A DNA stretch of 64,000 nt from assembly GCF_029873635.1 (NCBI RefSeq), contig NC_080423.1:87961191-88025190 (forward strand). The letters are read 5' to 3'. Positions 23,934 through 36,477 of this stretch are shown piece by piece; positions within the stretch are counted from its first letter, which is position 1, and every line of letters begins with the position of its first letter. Source of the stretch: Malania oleifera (taxonomy: Eukaryota; Streptophyta; Magnoliopsida; Santalales; Ximeniaceae). The notes under the pieces are model-generated. The model ran no database searches. It saw nothing but the letters and a program-made list of their open reading frames with translations, and was not told where the DNA came from. The translations under genes were made by a program, and so were the position numbers.

Positions 23934-25070
23934 ATGAAAAATAAAAAGAAAAAAAGGAAAAAGAAAAAAAAATTGAGTTTTGAAGAAAATATGGTTGCAC
24001 CTGCACCACGCACGCTTATGGATTTTTTGCAGCCTACACGAACCACACAACCATCTAGCATCATATTAACTGAAAATGCACAGAACTTTAACATTAATCC
24101 TGAAATGATATTTGTGATACCTCAATTTTATGGGAATGAGTGTGAAAATCTGTATCAGCATTTAACTGATTTTAAGCTTGCATATGCTACATTTATAGAT
24201 GGGGTTGCTACTAATCAGGCAATTACATTGCGTTTATTTGCTTTTTCATTGAAAGACAAAGTTAAGACGTGATTTAATTCTCTTAAGCCTAAGTCTATCT
24301 CTAGTTGAGCTAATATGCAAAACAAATTTCTACATAATTTTTTTTGCTCACAGAGAGCTCAATATTTGCTGGAACAGATTAGTTGATTCATGCAAGAAGT
24401 TGATGAGACATTTCATAAAAGCTGGGAGAGATTTAGAGATCTAGTGAACATATGTCCCCACCATGGATTTGAATCATGGTATCTGGTCAACTATTTCTAC
24501 ACTGCGTTGACTCCTAAATCAAAATAGTTTGTTCATACTATGTGTTCAAGATATTTGTTCGACAAGGAGCCTGATGAGGCATTGGATTTTTTGAATCATT
24601 TAGTTGACTTTGCTCAGCAATGGAATACTAGGATTGACAGAAGACCAATTGCAGCTCAAACCATTGAGAGCAGTACACGATGGAGAGTGGTATGAACTGA
24701 AAGATGATTTTTGTGTTGAGGTACATCTAGCTGAACTCACAAGAGGAGTGGAGGCTATGGAGATGGAAAAAGGAGAATAGTATGGAACAACTTTGAAATC
24801 AGCCTTCCCAGTCTTATGCACCTCCTTATCAGCCGTCATATCATCACACTGCTTTTCAACATCAGTATCAGCCACAACAGATCTCTCAGAGCTATGCACC
24901 TTCAGGATTTCAATCTAATGCAGCACCTGCTCCACTGGAGAAGTTTCTTGAGGATGCTTTTCAGCAGTTCATGCAAATTCAAGTCACAACTAACAATCAA
25001 TACACTCAGGCCATAAATGTATTGCGAGACACCATTAATGAGATGAGCACACAGTTGAATATCTTATAAA
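23934..25070 (+). pseudogene. Athila-like gag (degenerate)
   Basis: From the Met at 23934 there is a poly-Lys N-terminus encoded by an A-rich run, then MVAPAPRTLMDFLQPTRT. The gag core is FVIPQFYGNECENLYQHLTD and ITLRLFAFSLKDKVKT. The same frame continues through stops to NSLKPKSISS, FHKSWERFRDLVNICPHHGF and LVNYFYTALTPKSK, matching the Athila gag order. The stops at KT*F, SS*A and IS*F each sit where Trp or a similar residue is usual. The region after about 24650 is frame-broken and Gln-rich. Confidence 0.8.
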
Positions 25071-27550
25071 AAGGGGAATTTTTGATCAAACCTCAGCCTA
25101 ATCCTCAAGAATACAAGTACCAACAGCAACAAATACATAATGCTTCTCTTGAGACTGCAGAGGCCGTTATTACTTCAAGAAGATATTCATTGATAGACCA
25201 ACAGTTGTTCCAACACCTAAAGTTACAACTGAGATAGATGAGATTAGAAAAAATCAGAGGAAGCAAGCCCAGAATTAAAGAAGTCAGTTAACGTGGAGAC
25301 CGAGACCAGTAAGGAATACCAACCTGTGGTACCTTACCCTCAAAGATTGATAGTCATGGAACCATCATTCCCTACTGGATTAAATGTCAAGGAGTGCAAT
25401 GCTGAAGCAAATCTCCACAATGGTAAGGTGATGGGTACACCCAATAAAGAGGGTGAGTAGACTGGTGAGAATTTAACTTTCAAGGAACCAGATAAAATTT
25501 TTAATGTTGATGCTTCTAAAGAACCAAAGGCAACTACTCTGACAACTTTGCTTGAAAGAACGGTTCTTAAAGAAGTGACTTTCCTGAAAAATTTACTGAA
25601 TAAAGATCCTTTCTTGTTAAAACAAAGAAGGCAGTCTGCACATGTTTTGTCTGGTACCTTAGAACGTATTGATTTATTTAAGGCTAACTTTTGTGTAGGT
25701 AATAAGACTGATTCATTGTGGCGACTCAAATTTGGAGACTCGCCGGTTCAATTTATAAACCTGCACCCACCAGATGAAATTCTTCTAGAGCCTCCGCCAG
25801 AAAAAACTATGATGTTTTTATTTCCCTTCTTTTCATTTTGTTTTACCTTGCTTTATTTTTAATTTATTTTCAAGTACAATTTTTCTGTAGTTTCAGTTTT
25901 TCTTTTCCATTACTTCTCCACCCAAGTACGCTTTACTTACCTTATACTTTCACATTGAGGACAATGTTCCACTTTAGTTGAGGGGGATGAGAAAATACAA
26001 AAAAAAAAAAAAGATTGAATATGGATGATTAGGCCATGATTAACACTGACTTATACCCTTCACATACTTGCATATAACCTAGGAGTTACACACTTAAGCT
26101 ATACAGTGGGTTGTTTATGTGTAGTTTATCTTTATATGGCTAATCTGGGAATTGTAACTCTATGTAGGTTGATTAGTAGTTCATTCGTGTTAATCTGGCT
26201 ATATAAACTCTTATATTTACATGGTATCTCATGAGGCTGAAAATACACGTTCACGTGACTTATAGCACTTAGTGTTCCTTGTAAGCACTAAGAGAGCACT
26301 CGTGGTGACTATGACACCTTGTGAGGTACCGTTGAGTCATTTGTCGTTCTTTTGAGTTTTTGACGTCAACTCAGAGTTCATGAAACTCAACTTTTCCTTC
26401 TTTCCTAGATACTCTTTGTACACTAGTCGCTGTTTTTGACTTGCTAGCCTAGAGGTGACATCTAGTGGGGAGATAGAAATCTAGGTCTTGTAGCTTACTC
26501 AAGATGTGAAGGCTGAGCTACCCCTAAAAATAAACTTAATTCATGGACTACTGTTTGAGCTTAATTCTCATTGGTCGTATGAAGACAACGAAAGAAGTGT
26601 AATGATTGTCCTAATTGACAATGAAAAGACAGAAATTGAAGAATGAGTAGAAGAAAGAATAAGAAAAATAGAAATGCACGTGAAATGAAAGGTTAATACA
26701 TGCTCCACATAAATACCACAAAAAGTTAGGGACATGACACATGTTCTCCACATATGAAGACTCTTTAACCATTTAATGCCTCAGATGTACTCATGACTAG
26801 TTTGTGAATAAGTTGATCTAGGGTGGTCTTGGTTGGACATGGCGAGTAGGTGAGAAGATGCTAGGGTGAAGGACTCGACACCTCACAAATAGGATAGATC
26901 CTTTTCAGACTAGTCCACTCCATATATTTAGCATTTCTTCCTTACAATATGTGGGATGTTTGATTGCGATACTCCTCCTCACATATGACGAGTGAACTCA
27001 TCCTTTTTGAGTGTTTTTTAGGATATACCAGTTAGGTCGAGTCAAAATGACCGTTCTGTGAGTGTCCACTGGTATTCGGGGTGTAACAAGTCGTGCACAT
27101 TACACAAACCTCGAGATTTCGCCTGTTTATACTCGAATTTATATGACTACATTAACTCTAAATTGTAATTACTAGCTAACTATATGTGAGTATACTGTTC
27201 TTAACGGCCATATAATAATGAAACTTGTATGAATGACTTGCTTCGGAATTGCGTGAATTGTGTATAAGCTTGTGTGTAATCAGGTGATATTCATGTATGT
27301 GAAATAGTATATTTGTGTGGAATGTACATTCATTTAATATTCATTGAAATTGGTGTTTGTGGGTGTTGCCTTAGAAACCCTCACGAGACTACAACTCATC
27401 CACTATGATCGACCTAGGAGTTTAAAGCCTTGTTGCATTCGGTAAATGAAACCGTGTTTCTTAAAAAAGAGGAGGTAGATAGGATTTGATAGCTTTCTCA
27501 GTTTTTTTTTTTTTTTTGTTAGGGACTAGCAAAACTTTAGTTCAGGGTTG
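25071..27550 (+). other. Internal non-coding remainder of the Athila-like element, pol missing
   Basis: No protease, RT, RNase H or integrase can be seen. A frame at 25548-25862 is open but unrecognised. CACATTGAGGACAATGTTCC at 25953-25972, with TTGAGGGGGA following, is the kind of sequence found after pol in Athila elements, so pol was probably deleted as a block. The remainder to 27550 is the long 3' spacer, ending with a weak polypurine tract (TTAGTTCAGGG) and a T15-type run near 27500. Confidence 0.65.
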
Positions 27551-28392
27551 TGATTACGCGCTTAAATTGCATAATTAGGTACTTTAATTCATGCATTACG
27601 AATTATATTTTTAATTAAATGCTTAATTACTCTCAATATTTTAACATTGTGTCCTATTTATAATATTCGGGTTTTATTGAGTAATTTATAATTTTTTGGT
27701 ACTTTTTTTATTACAGGACGACTATTGGAAGCTAAAAACCGATCATACTTTGTAATTTGTACGTAACTCTCTCATACAACCTTCAATTCAAATGATTCAA
27801 GATGTTGTAGAAAAATAAGAAAATGCTCTACAATTTTCGTGTTTTGCATTTTGAGAAATACTGGCTGCATCAAGGTCGAAATTGGACGTGAAGCTATCAT
27901 ACGTTGTTTTATGGACTATTTCAACATTACTTCATAATCTAGGTGTAACTTTCTCGTCCGAACTCCGATCGAGATGATTCAAAATTTTGGAGAAAGCTGA
28001 GAAAAATCTCTACAACTTTTATGTTTTGAATTTTGAGAGACATAGACATTTACTGGGTCAAAATTGGTCTTCAAAGTTCAAAACTGATTATGTGTTAACA
28101 AAAGAAAAGAAAAAAAAAATAAGGAGAGACTCAAATGGGCAAGCCTCCACGGTGATGTGACCACGTGAGGCCACCCTTCCATGCACTGCAAAGAGCCAAT
28201 TTGGGGGATTTTGAATGGGAATTGGTCATTTTAATGTAAAGGGGATATATATATATATAATATTAGTTGGTAGGTTTAGCTAGTTTTTTCTTTAGGTTTT
28301 CTTTAGCTTTTCTTTTGGGGGAAGGCAGCAGCAGGCTGGGGCACAGATAGCAGCAACTTTGCTGCAAAAATACGGCCAGCTCTCTCTTTTCT

Positions 28393-28465
<73 letters not shown>

Positions 28466-29190
28466 TATCTTTCCTTCTCTCCTTACTCTTTATTTATTTG
28501 AATATTAAATTATTGTTAGATCTATTTTCATTCGCAAAAAGTTATTCAAATCTCTTGTTATTTAAATATTGTCGATTAGTTTTAGGTTGAATCTTCCTCT
28601 CTTCTACTCTCCCTCTTTAGTGTATTTATTTAATAAAATGTTGTGGTTGGATTTTATTTTGGTTGGGTTATTTTGAATTATTTTGTTTAGATTATTCTTA
28701 AAGTCTTGCATGGAATCTTAAATATTTGTTTGGGTTATTATTTATTATATAAAAAAAATTCAATTTGTTTCTCTTATTTGGAATCTTTATTAGAGTGTTT
28801 TTATTATTAAAGTTAGTGTTTTTATTTAGTTAGCGTTTATTCTTGTTTGGGTTTATGCTTAAAGTTAGTGTTTTTATTTGATAGAATGGTTGTAGGATTT
28901 AGTTCTTTCATTATTCTGGCATAGAATCTGGTATTTATTTAAGTTATTTCATGCATATTTAATTTATAGTTAGAACTTAAATTCTATTGCAAAAACTTCA
29001 AAAATCCTAGGAAACTGAATCTGAACTATGTTCAGTAAAATTTTCTTTTCTTAATTTCTTTTGGAATTACACGAGTTTTGAATTAAGATGCATTCCCCAA
29101 GGAGATGATATGACCCTTGGTCTAATTATTACACGATTGAACTCCTATACTTGAGATAACTTCCGAGCTGCTCATTTTTCGAGTGAGTCA
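27551..29190 (+). repeat. 3' LTR of Athila-like element
   Basis: TGATTACGCGCTTAAATTGC to GTGAGTCA, 1640 bp, colinear with 22217-23857. It carries scattered substitutions, a shorter CT run, and a deletion of about 20 bases near 28790. Confidence 0.9.
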
Positions 29191-29269
29191 CAGAGAAACA
29201 CTTTCGTTTTGATACTAACTAAATGATCATTATTATTATTCTACATTTTTTTTTTTTTGGGTTATTACA
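29191..29269 (-). repeat. Gypsy solo LTR C, second part
   Basis: The 79 bases after the Athila-like element: the duplicated target CAGAG, an ATT run, a T run, and GGGTTATTACA. On the minus strand the end reads TGTAATAACCC, a typical gypsy LTR start, completing the LTR begun at 20026. Confidence 0.68.
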
Positions 29270-30119
29270 GTAACTCTTGAAATAAATCTACTTCAGCAAC
29301 TTGACGAGTATGACCACTTTGAGTTTCATAATACTCCTTACATTCCTAATTGACTTTAAATGAGTTTCTATAATTTTATTAGTTACTATACTATGTATTT
29401 TATGCACATATTTAATGTATTATATGTATATTTATTATTTTATAGTTAAATCCATATTAATCAAGTTGAGTTTGAGTTTTAAGAATTCTACCGAGATAAC
29501 ATGCTCAATCATATTTTCCACTCGATCGAATTTCAATTTAAAGTACAAAATATATAAAAAAACAAAAACAAAAAACAAAAATAAGTGTTATGGCAATAGG
29601 GGTTAACTAGAAATGGAAAAACAAATCCTATTAGGCGGCTGAGCAATGGAAGAGGGTGAGCCTCATTCCTCATCGGCCACCGGAACCACTCAAATTTTGT
29701 CATTTTCAAAGATAATGCCTAAAACTAAAAGCCACGAGGCATAAAAATGATGTTTTCAAACTGTTCATGCCCAAATCTAAAAATTGAAATCAAAATAATA
29801 CAAACCAATTTCATGTCATTTGTTTATAAGAATACAATTCTCAAATAAATCATAATGATATCATTTAGAAAACGACTCAAGTTAGAATGATAAAGCACAT
29901 AATTCGTCTGCTCTGGTGATCTTCAAGAAGTGGGTCTAAGAATGCAAGTAAAAGGTAATGGCCCTTTTCTAAACCAGCGGTAGGGTAGGGTCCTAGGGAA
30001 ATAGGATGTCTCTAGGCCATGGTCCAAAAGTTGGGACTTTGACAACTACTAATATTGCAAACATTTGCACACTCCATTCTTATGTAGAAATTCATCAAAC
30101 ATTAAACTCTTTCCTTTTG
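29270..30119. other. Unassigned region
   Basis: AT-rich, with no reliable coding sequence, repeat or LTR end recognised. The right part may be decayed CACTA transposon sequence downstream of the transposase relic, but I cannot align it. Confidence 0.4.
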
Positions 30120-31028
30120 AAGACGTTTCTCTTTATGTCATCATATATCCGTAGCAGTCTTTATGCACATGTATAATCTTTGCAGCCGCAGTATTAATGG
30201 ACAATATCGTAAAACTTTTTAGGGAATCTTTTTACCCTTCTTCTGATTAGTTTTATACCTCAGTTCACCACATTGTGGACACTCGTTTGTATATTGGAGT
30301 TCACCATAAAAAAGTGTGCAATCATACCTACACACATGTATTAGAGTGTAACCGAGACCCAATTCATGCATGTATGTTTTCGCCTCATAAAAGGACTTTG
30401 GAAGTGTTTCACCATCAAACAGTGCCGCATTAATGAGGCTTAAATGCATATTGAATGTGCTCTGAGATAACCCAGGCCTTGTCCTTGAATGAAGCAACTT
30501 TATCAAGAACTCCAATTTTGAGAATTTTGTACAGTTTGGATATAAGGGCACTCGTGCATTCCTCACGAGACTACAAAATGGTTTGCTAAGTTGATTTAAC
30601 TTACTAGCATCGTAAGGTATGACACCTACTGAAGTAGATTCATCACTAATACGCGACACACTAACATCGTCTGTGTCCACTACAATCCCCCTTTGCCAGT
30701 CACCTAACATTTTAATGAACCCTTCCAAACGTCTATCACCATCTACTATATTTGCCCCATCATCTTCCTCTTCATCATCATCACTCTAAACTGGGTAATC
30801 TTCATTGTGGAACACCCATGTTGTGTACCTTTTCTCTATTCCAAAGTCTATTAAATGTTTTTCAACCAAATCAATGTGTCGAAATGTTATGTTTTGGAAT
30901 TTCTTGCAAGAAAACCTTATTCTACTGGATTTGTCTACACGAGGATGCACTAACTCTATGAAATCATGTACCCCTTTCATGTATTTTGGAAAAAATCTAC
31001 CTCGAGCTTTCATCCAACTCTTATCCAT
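30120..31028 (-). pseudogene. CACTA (En/Spm) transposase, N-terminal part
   Basis: The start MDKSWMKARGRFFPKYMKGV at 31028 begins a transposase-associated domain (ELVHPRVDKSSRIRF, then IDLVEKHLIDFGIEKRYTTW). A stop near 30783 precedes an acidic stretch (SDDDEEEDDG). The same frame continues with the TNP2-type region YDCTLFYGELQYTNECPQCG and LRYK. After a stop just below 30219 comes VLRYCPLILRLQRLYMCIKTATDI, then two stops where Arg-Trp is usual, and HKEKR. The catalytic half is absent. This protein would cut and paste CACTA elements. Confidence 0.85.
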
Positions 31029-31508
31029 GTTAATTAATTACCCTATAACATGTTCAAGTAAATGGTGTTCATTATTTATAAGGCATGCATCGTGAATCCT
31101 AAAATCAACGACCTTCAGTCTAAAGGGTATAGATCATATCCCATTCAAGAATGTTGCATTTATGTTGCAGTCAATCGCTCAAATTCCTTTATCATAGTCA
31201 TTTAAATTTTGGCAACATCTCCCTATGGCTATCCAAGTACACAAGATAGGGGAAGTGAACATGTTGCTAGTTTTTCATCACTAACAAATTGTCACGACAC
31301 CCCACTATGCATCCAGAGAACACAAGTAAATACGCACTCGAAATATGTAATGACAATGAATAAAGTGTGAACGATGACAATAATGTAAATCCAAGTTCCT
31401 AAACTGTACATATTGGAAAATTCAAGAATGGTTGAAATACAAACATCAATAATTGTAAATGAAACAAATAATTAACATAATCAATTGATTATTAATCTAC
31501 ATATTAAT
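31029..31508. other. Unassigned region upstream of the CACTA transposase relic
   Basis: No gene seen. It may be the 5' side of the CACTA element; no CACTA-terminated inverted repeat was found. Confidence 0.35.
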
Positions 31509-33396
31509 TGTGGAGACCCAAAAAATTAAATTAATAAATTAATAAAAGAAATGAAAGAGAAAAGGTGAAAGAAATTTAAAAGGGAGGAAATAGGGCTTCG
31601 TCGATGAACCTAGAGGCTTCGTCAATGAATGTTCCATAGATTTCAGCGATGAGGTACATATGTCTCGTCGGTGAGAGATTACCGAGAGTTTAGGGAATTT
31701 CAAGAATTTCATGTTCGTCGACGAAATAGACCCTATGTCGATGAAGTGTCTTCATGGGTTCATCGACAAACCACTTAAATTCATCGATGAATGTCGGGTT
31801 ATAAATGTTGGAAACCCTCATTTCAGCTTACAATTTCTCTCTCACACACTTTCTCTCTCTAGAACCACGGTCCCCTCTCCTTCTCTCTTCATTTTCGGCT
31901 TCGTTAAAGCCCAGATTGATAATCGGAAACCGCCATGAGGTTCCTGGGAAGATTCTTTGCATTTTAGGTGGAGTATATTTTCAAATTGGAGTTTTGGGGG
32001 ACCATCCCAAAACCAAGGTAAGTGAAATACTTTAAGGATTTTTAAGTTAAGTTAGACTATAAAGAATTTAGAGATTTCTAAATGATAAATGTTATGGGCA
32101 TTGGGTTGTTTAATTTGGTAAAAATGTGATTTTTAGGCTTTTGGGCTGTGAACACTGAGGAGCGTTAGATTTGGGGTGTTTGTGGACGTCTCAATAAGTC
32201 AAGTAATGGGAATAAATTATAACAGTCTTTTTATGAAAATTATGGGTTGAGAAATATGTGAAAATAACGTATGTTATTTTACCTAAAATTTATTATGATA
32301 TAAATATCAGATGAAATTTTTGTGGCATATGATTTATATTGAGAAATGTTTAAACTAGGTTAAATGATTAACCCTGTGAAATATGTGATACTAAAATATG
32401 TTTTAATATGAGAATTGAAATGTGGGAAAATGATGAAAGTGAAATGTGCAGGAAATGTATCTTTTGAGAAAATGAAGAAAGATGAAATATGAAAATGTGT
32501 TTTGAAAAATACTAAGTAACGAGATAGGTATGTGATAGTATGAGATGAAATGAATTATGAACTGAGAAAATATCATTGAAATGATGAAATGTGTTGAGAA
32601 TACTGATATTGAAATGTGAGTATGAGAAATGTGAATATTGCAATGTAAATTCTGCAATACTGATATTGAAATGTGATTATAGGAAATGTGAATATGAGAA
32701 ATGTGAATATTGCGATGTAAATTCTGCGATACTGATATTGAAATATGATTATGGGAAATGTGAAAATGAGAAACGAGAATATTGCAATGTAAAATTCTGC
32801 AATACTGATATTGAAATGTGAATATGAAAAGTGGTAAATATTGCACCGTTAATTCTGCAATATGAATATTGAATTGTGAGAATTGAAATGTGAAATTTCA
32901 AAATAGGAATACATACATGTGATTGATGACATGTCAGTACCACATAATTATTTCTAGTATGTGGTAGTGATAAGCCTGATGGATGGATATGGAAACCCTA
33001 ATGATGGGTAGTAATATTGAGCACGGTACCATTGCTAATGGAGTTAGTGCAACCACATGGGCTCATGGAGCATTTGGCGTGACATTAGACTGAGTTGTAT
33101 AGTAGAGTTATTGTGCCCCCTGAGTCCGGATCAAGGCTTTTGGCCGGCCAATAGCACTACAAACACGGGATATATAATTATATTTGACCTAACTGGGTCG
33201 ACCAACCGCGGTTAGGTCCAACCTTCGGGCCACACAACCCTATTCATGGGGGGAAGCATGACGTGGAGAGATATCCTCGGTACCCACTTTCAAGTCGAGT
33301 TATGTATTGTGGTATATGAGGTTGATGTGGCCGATTTATGGTTATATATGTTGATTATATGGAAAAAAAATTGGTATGAAAAATCGGGGCATCACA
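31509..33396 (+). repeat. Gypsy solo LTR D
   Basis: TGTGGAGACCC to GGGGCATCACA (1888 bp). The flanks TTAAT (31504-31508) and CTAAT (33397-33401) match in four of five bases. A TATA-like box (TTATAAAT, 31799-31806) follows a cluster of TTCGTCGACGAA-type words (31598-31795) like that of LTR A. The CACACAACCCTATTCATGGGGG block is at about 33229-33250. No internal domain, so a product of LTR-LTR recombination. Confidence 0.82.
32603..32880. repeat. 57/72-bp minisatellite inside LTR D
   Basis: CTGATATTGAAATGTGA starts units at 32603, 32660, 32732 and 32805. The longer units hold an extra 15-bp GAAATGTGAATATGA step. Both strands stay open but are not genes. Confidence 0.85.
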
Positions 33397-33674
33397 CTAA
33401 TAATCAATTGAACATTAATTTATTTGTCTCATATGCACGATAAGGCATAAATGTATAGTTACCATTCTTTAACGGGTCTAACCTTTAATGAACACATGCA
33501 TATAATGAATGACAAAAGAGAATAATGAAATGACAGTAATTAATTTGGAATTTTGCTTCATATAGGATTCAATTCTCAGCCTTTCACTGGTCTTTTACAC
33601 ATTGTTGTTCTGAAGGTTTCCAACCCCCATATCAAATGTTTAAAGAAATTGTAAGGAAGCTTTTTATTTTCATT
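33397..33674. other. Unassigned spacer between two solo LTRs
   Basis: AT-rich, no coding sequence recognised; starts with the presumed target copy CTAAT of LTR D. Confidence 0.4.
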
Positions 33675-33679
33675 GTTCT

Positions 33680-35958
33680 TGTTGACCTTATAGGTCACAC
33701 TCGGTTTTGATAATGACAAATACTCATTATATCTAATGGGTGTTTGAGGTTATGTGCAAGAACTCAAATTGACAGGATCATAATGCACATAGAGAGAGTG
33801 AAGTTTGAAGACCAAATTTCTATTGAAGATCCAATTTTTATGTGCTGTAATGTATTTCATTTAAGAAAAAGGTCTGTAATAGTAATTAGGGTCTTTGGTT
33901 TGTAATAAGTTCACACACATCACAAGCATGGTCTAATACGTAAGCTCAAACCAAGAATAACTAAAAAATGACCTTAGAAAGACCTTAGGGGTTAGGTCAA
34001 CCGACATTAGATTTTTTCAACGCACTCAAAAAGGTTTAGAAAAGACCCTAGGACACTCACCATTGCACTTGTATGTTTTAGACACTTTAATAGAGTGTTT
34101 GTGAATTAAAATTGGACCGAAATGCACACTTTGTGTACTTTCGGTTGACCGGCACATGCAGTTCATTTTGCCCAAGTCGACCGAACCTGGTCTAGGTCAA
34201 CCAGTTGACCACAGCCCGGCCGACCGAATTGGTTTAGTTCAAATACACCCGGTCGACCGAACCTCCTAGGAGTCAACTTTTTGACTACCTGGTCGACCGA
34301 GCCTAAAATGTACTCCAACGCTCTGGTTGACCGAGGGTACTCGGAAGATGTCCCAACGGTCTGGTCGACCAAATCACCCAGTTCAAACATTCCTGGTCAA
34401 CTGAACCGCACTCCTTTAAAAAATTGCCTATCCTGGTCGACCAACCCTGAAGTTTAAAAATAGCCCGATTGACCGAGCCATATGAACTTCAGTCGACCGA
34501 AAGTGTTCTGGTCGACCAGGTCTCTCGAGTTGCCCTGAATTTTTTACCGTGGTTAATTTTTTAAAACAAGGTTAAAATAATAAAAACATTATTAATATTT
34601 TCTAATGATCCCAATCTTGTCCCCAACGATTACAATTCTTAGGGTATCTATAAATACCCCTTCATTTGGAAAAATTTGAAAGAGATTAGGCATATCAATT
34701 AGGAAAAATACTCTAAAATTCCAAAATTTATAATACTCCTTTTTGAGCCTCCAACACTTATTCTTACCAGATCTTACCACTTAAATATCTTCTATAAGTG
34801 TGATTTAAGTGTTGTTCTATAAGGTTTGTTCTCCTTGTTTGTTTGATTGAAATGATTTTAACGAGTGATAAACCTAAGTTCTCTTAGGGGGCTTTATTCA
34901 TAAGCCTATCCTAAGAAGACTAGCCTAAGCTTCTGAGTAATGCATTTGTGTTGCAATATCTTAGGAAGCTTGTATTTGGTTTTTGGGTTGCAAAATGTTT
35001 TCAAAACTTACTCAAATATCTTGTGTGATTTATATTTGATATACTTGTGAGAAGATATATGTATTTGTGATAGTAATCTTTGTGCAATAGTTATTTACTC
35101 ATATATTATTTGTTGAATACAAAGATTACACATCTTTTGCAAATCAAGCATATACATTATCTAATATTCACATGATTGAGATATCCTGCTGATTGATATC
35201 CTTGAGGCTTGCTTGACATCTTTGTGTGAACACGGTTGATTGAATATCTTGAGAAACAAAGATTGTCTATTGACACTCTTATGCACTCATTACACTGACA
35301 GCAAATATTTTGAGAGTTGAAATATTAGACAATACTGAGCTTACATATTAAATCATATTGTAGTGTATATGATTGCGCATTACTGGGTACATATCTGCTT
35401 TACATGAAAGCATAATCATTGTATCATTTCATTGATTGAGCAAATCTATTGTATTTCTAGGCACGGACCTGAAAAGGGAGACTAGACCTGTGAAATAGTC
35501 TCGGATTGGCCTAAACCCAATTAGGAAAGTTAGGTGCATACCCTATTAAGGTGTAGGTTGAGATCAGCCCTACTAATTGACCTGATTGTAAAGGTTGAGG
35601 TCAGCCCTGTGCTAATTGACCTGGTTGTAATCGGTGTCGTTCCACCCTTAAGTTAGATTTTAGTGGAATCCTCGGGCTTGCGAGCTAAAGGCGGGGGCAT
35701 AGGCACAATTGTCCGAACCCCAATAACATATTGTGTGTTTGTTTATATTTCCGTACTCTATATATACCACATGTGTATGTTATGGTGTGAATAATGCATA
35801 TAATTTAAATTTCTGTACATTATATCTACTTGCGCATTTGGGATTGCATAGAAAGACCCTAGGTAGCTAAATCATATTGATTTCTGATTTAACTTAGGAG
35901 AAAAGTTTAAAATTCCAATTTACCCCGCCACCCTCTTGGGAATACACCAATTCTAACA
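33680..35958 (+). repeat. Copia solo LTR with perfect target duplication
   Basis: TGTTGACCTTATAGG to ATTCTAACA (2279 bp), flanked by GTTCT at 33675-33679 and again at 35959-35963. It belongs to the same broad family as the LTRs at 36478 and 44105, in the opposite orientation. About 13 variants of GGTCGACCGA lie at 34143-34520, upstream of a TATA-like box (CTATAAATA, 34648-34656). The end carries the CCACCCTCTTGGGAATACACC U5 signature. Confidence 0.92.
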
Positions 35959-35963
35959 GTTCT

Positions 35964-36472
35964 CTAGTCTATTATGGCATCTCCATGGTTTATAGAATAG
36001 AACTCAAGTTGGGTTTGCAAAGGCGTTCATAGCTACATAGGGAGGGGAAAGTAATTGGTATTGGTCTCATCCCACTCACAATTTTTAAGTTGGTGTACAT
36101 GGAAATGAGAATAACGTTGTGTTTGTAAGCATATATTTGGACTAATTACATACAATTTTCTCTTACATCTTATCAAAATCCAAGGTCTCTCCAAACTCAA
36201 TCCATTCATGGTCATGGTTGCTAACAGCAAATTAAATGGTTCAATTTTCCCTTCTTTTTTTTTTTTCTCAAACCAACAAACAAATTTTTGAGTGCTCTTA
36301 CATTATGGTTCATACTCCGTTGTTTTATGTTGATCAATAATATTATTTATTGCTGAAAAAGTATAAATTATTATTTTAAACACTTTTATTGTAAATAATA
36401 TTAAGAAATAATAAATACTTTGCAATGACATAAGTGTCTTTCAACTTGAATCTTATCTAGTATTGATCAAAA
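35964..36472. other. Unassigned region
   Basis: Sits between the solo LTR and copia element 3. It contains a T run (about 36256-36267) and no coding similarity I recognise. Confidence 0.4.
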
Positions 36473-36477
36473 CCATT
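36473..36477. other. Target-site duplication of copia 3 (left)
   Basis: CCATT here and again at 46280-46284, immediately outside the two LTRs. This proves a single intact insertion of the element. Confidence 0.9.

Noticed and set aside
25548..25862. 104-codon frame in the Athila-like element as a functional gene
   Set aside because: Resembles no known Athila protein to me and ends in a hydrophobic run from T-rich DNA; more likely remains of a broken polyprotein or spacer.
32403..32943. Overlapping open frames rich in His/Ser/Ile or Glu/Cys/Asn
   Set aside because: They follow the minisatellite in solo LTR D and have no domain similarity.
36033..36230. Small minus-strand frame containing CEWDETNTNYFPLPM
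   Set aside because: No recognisable domain, no similarity on either side, and only 65 codons in an AT-rich spacer.
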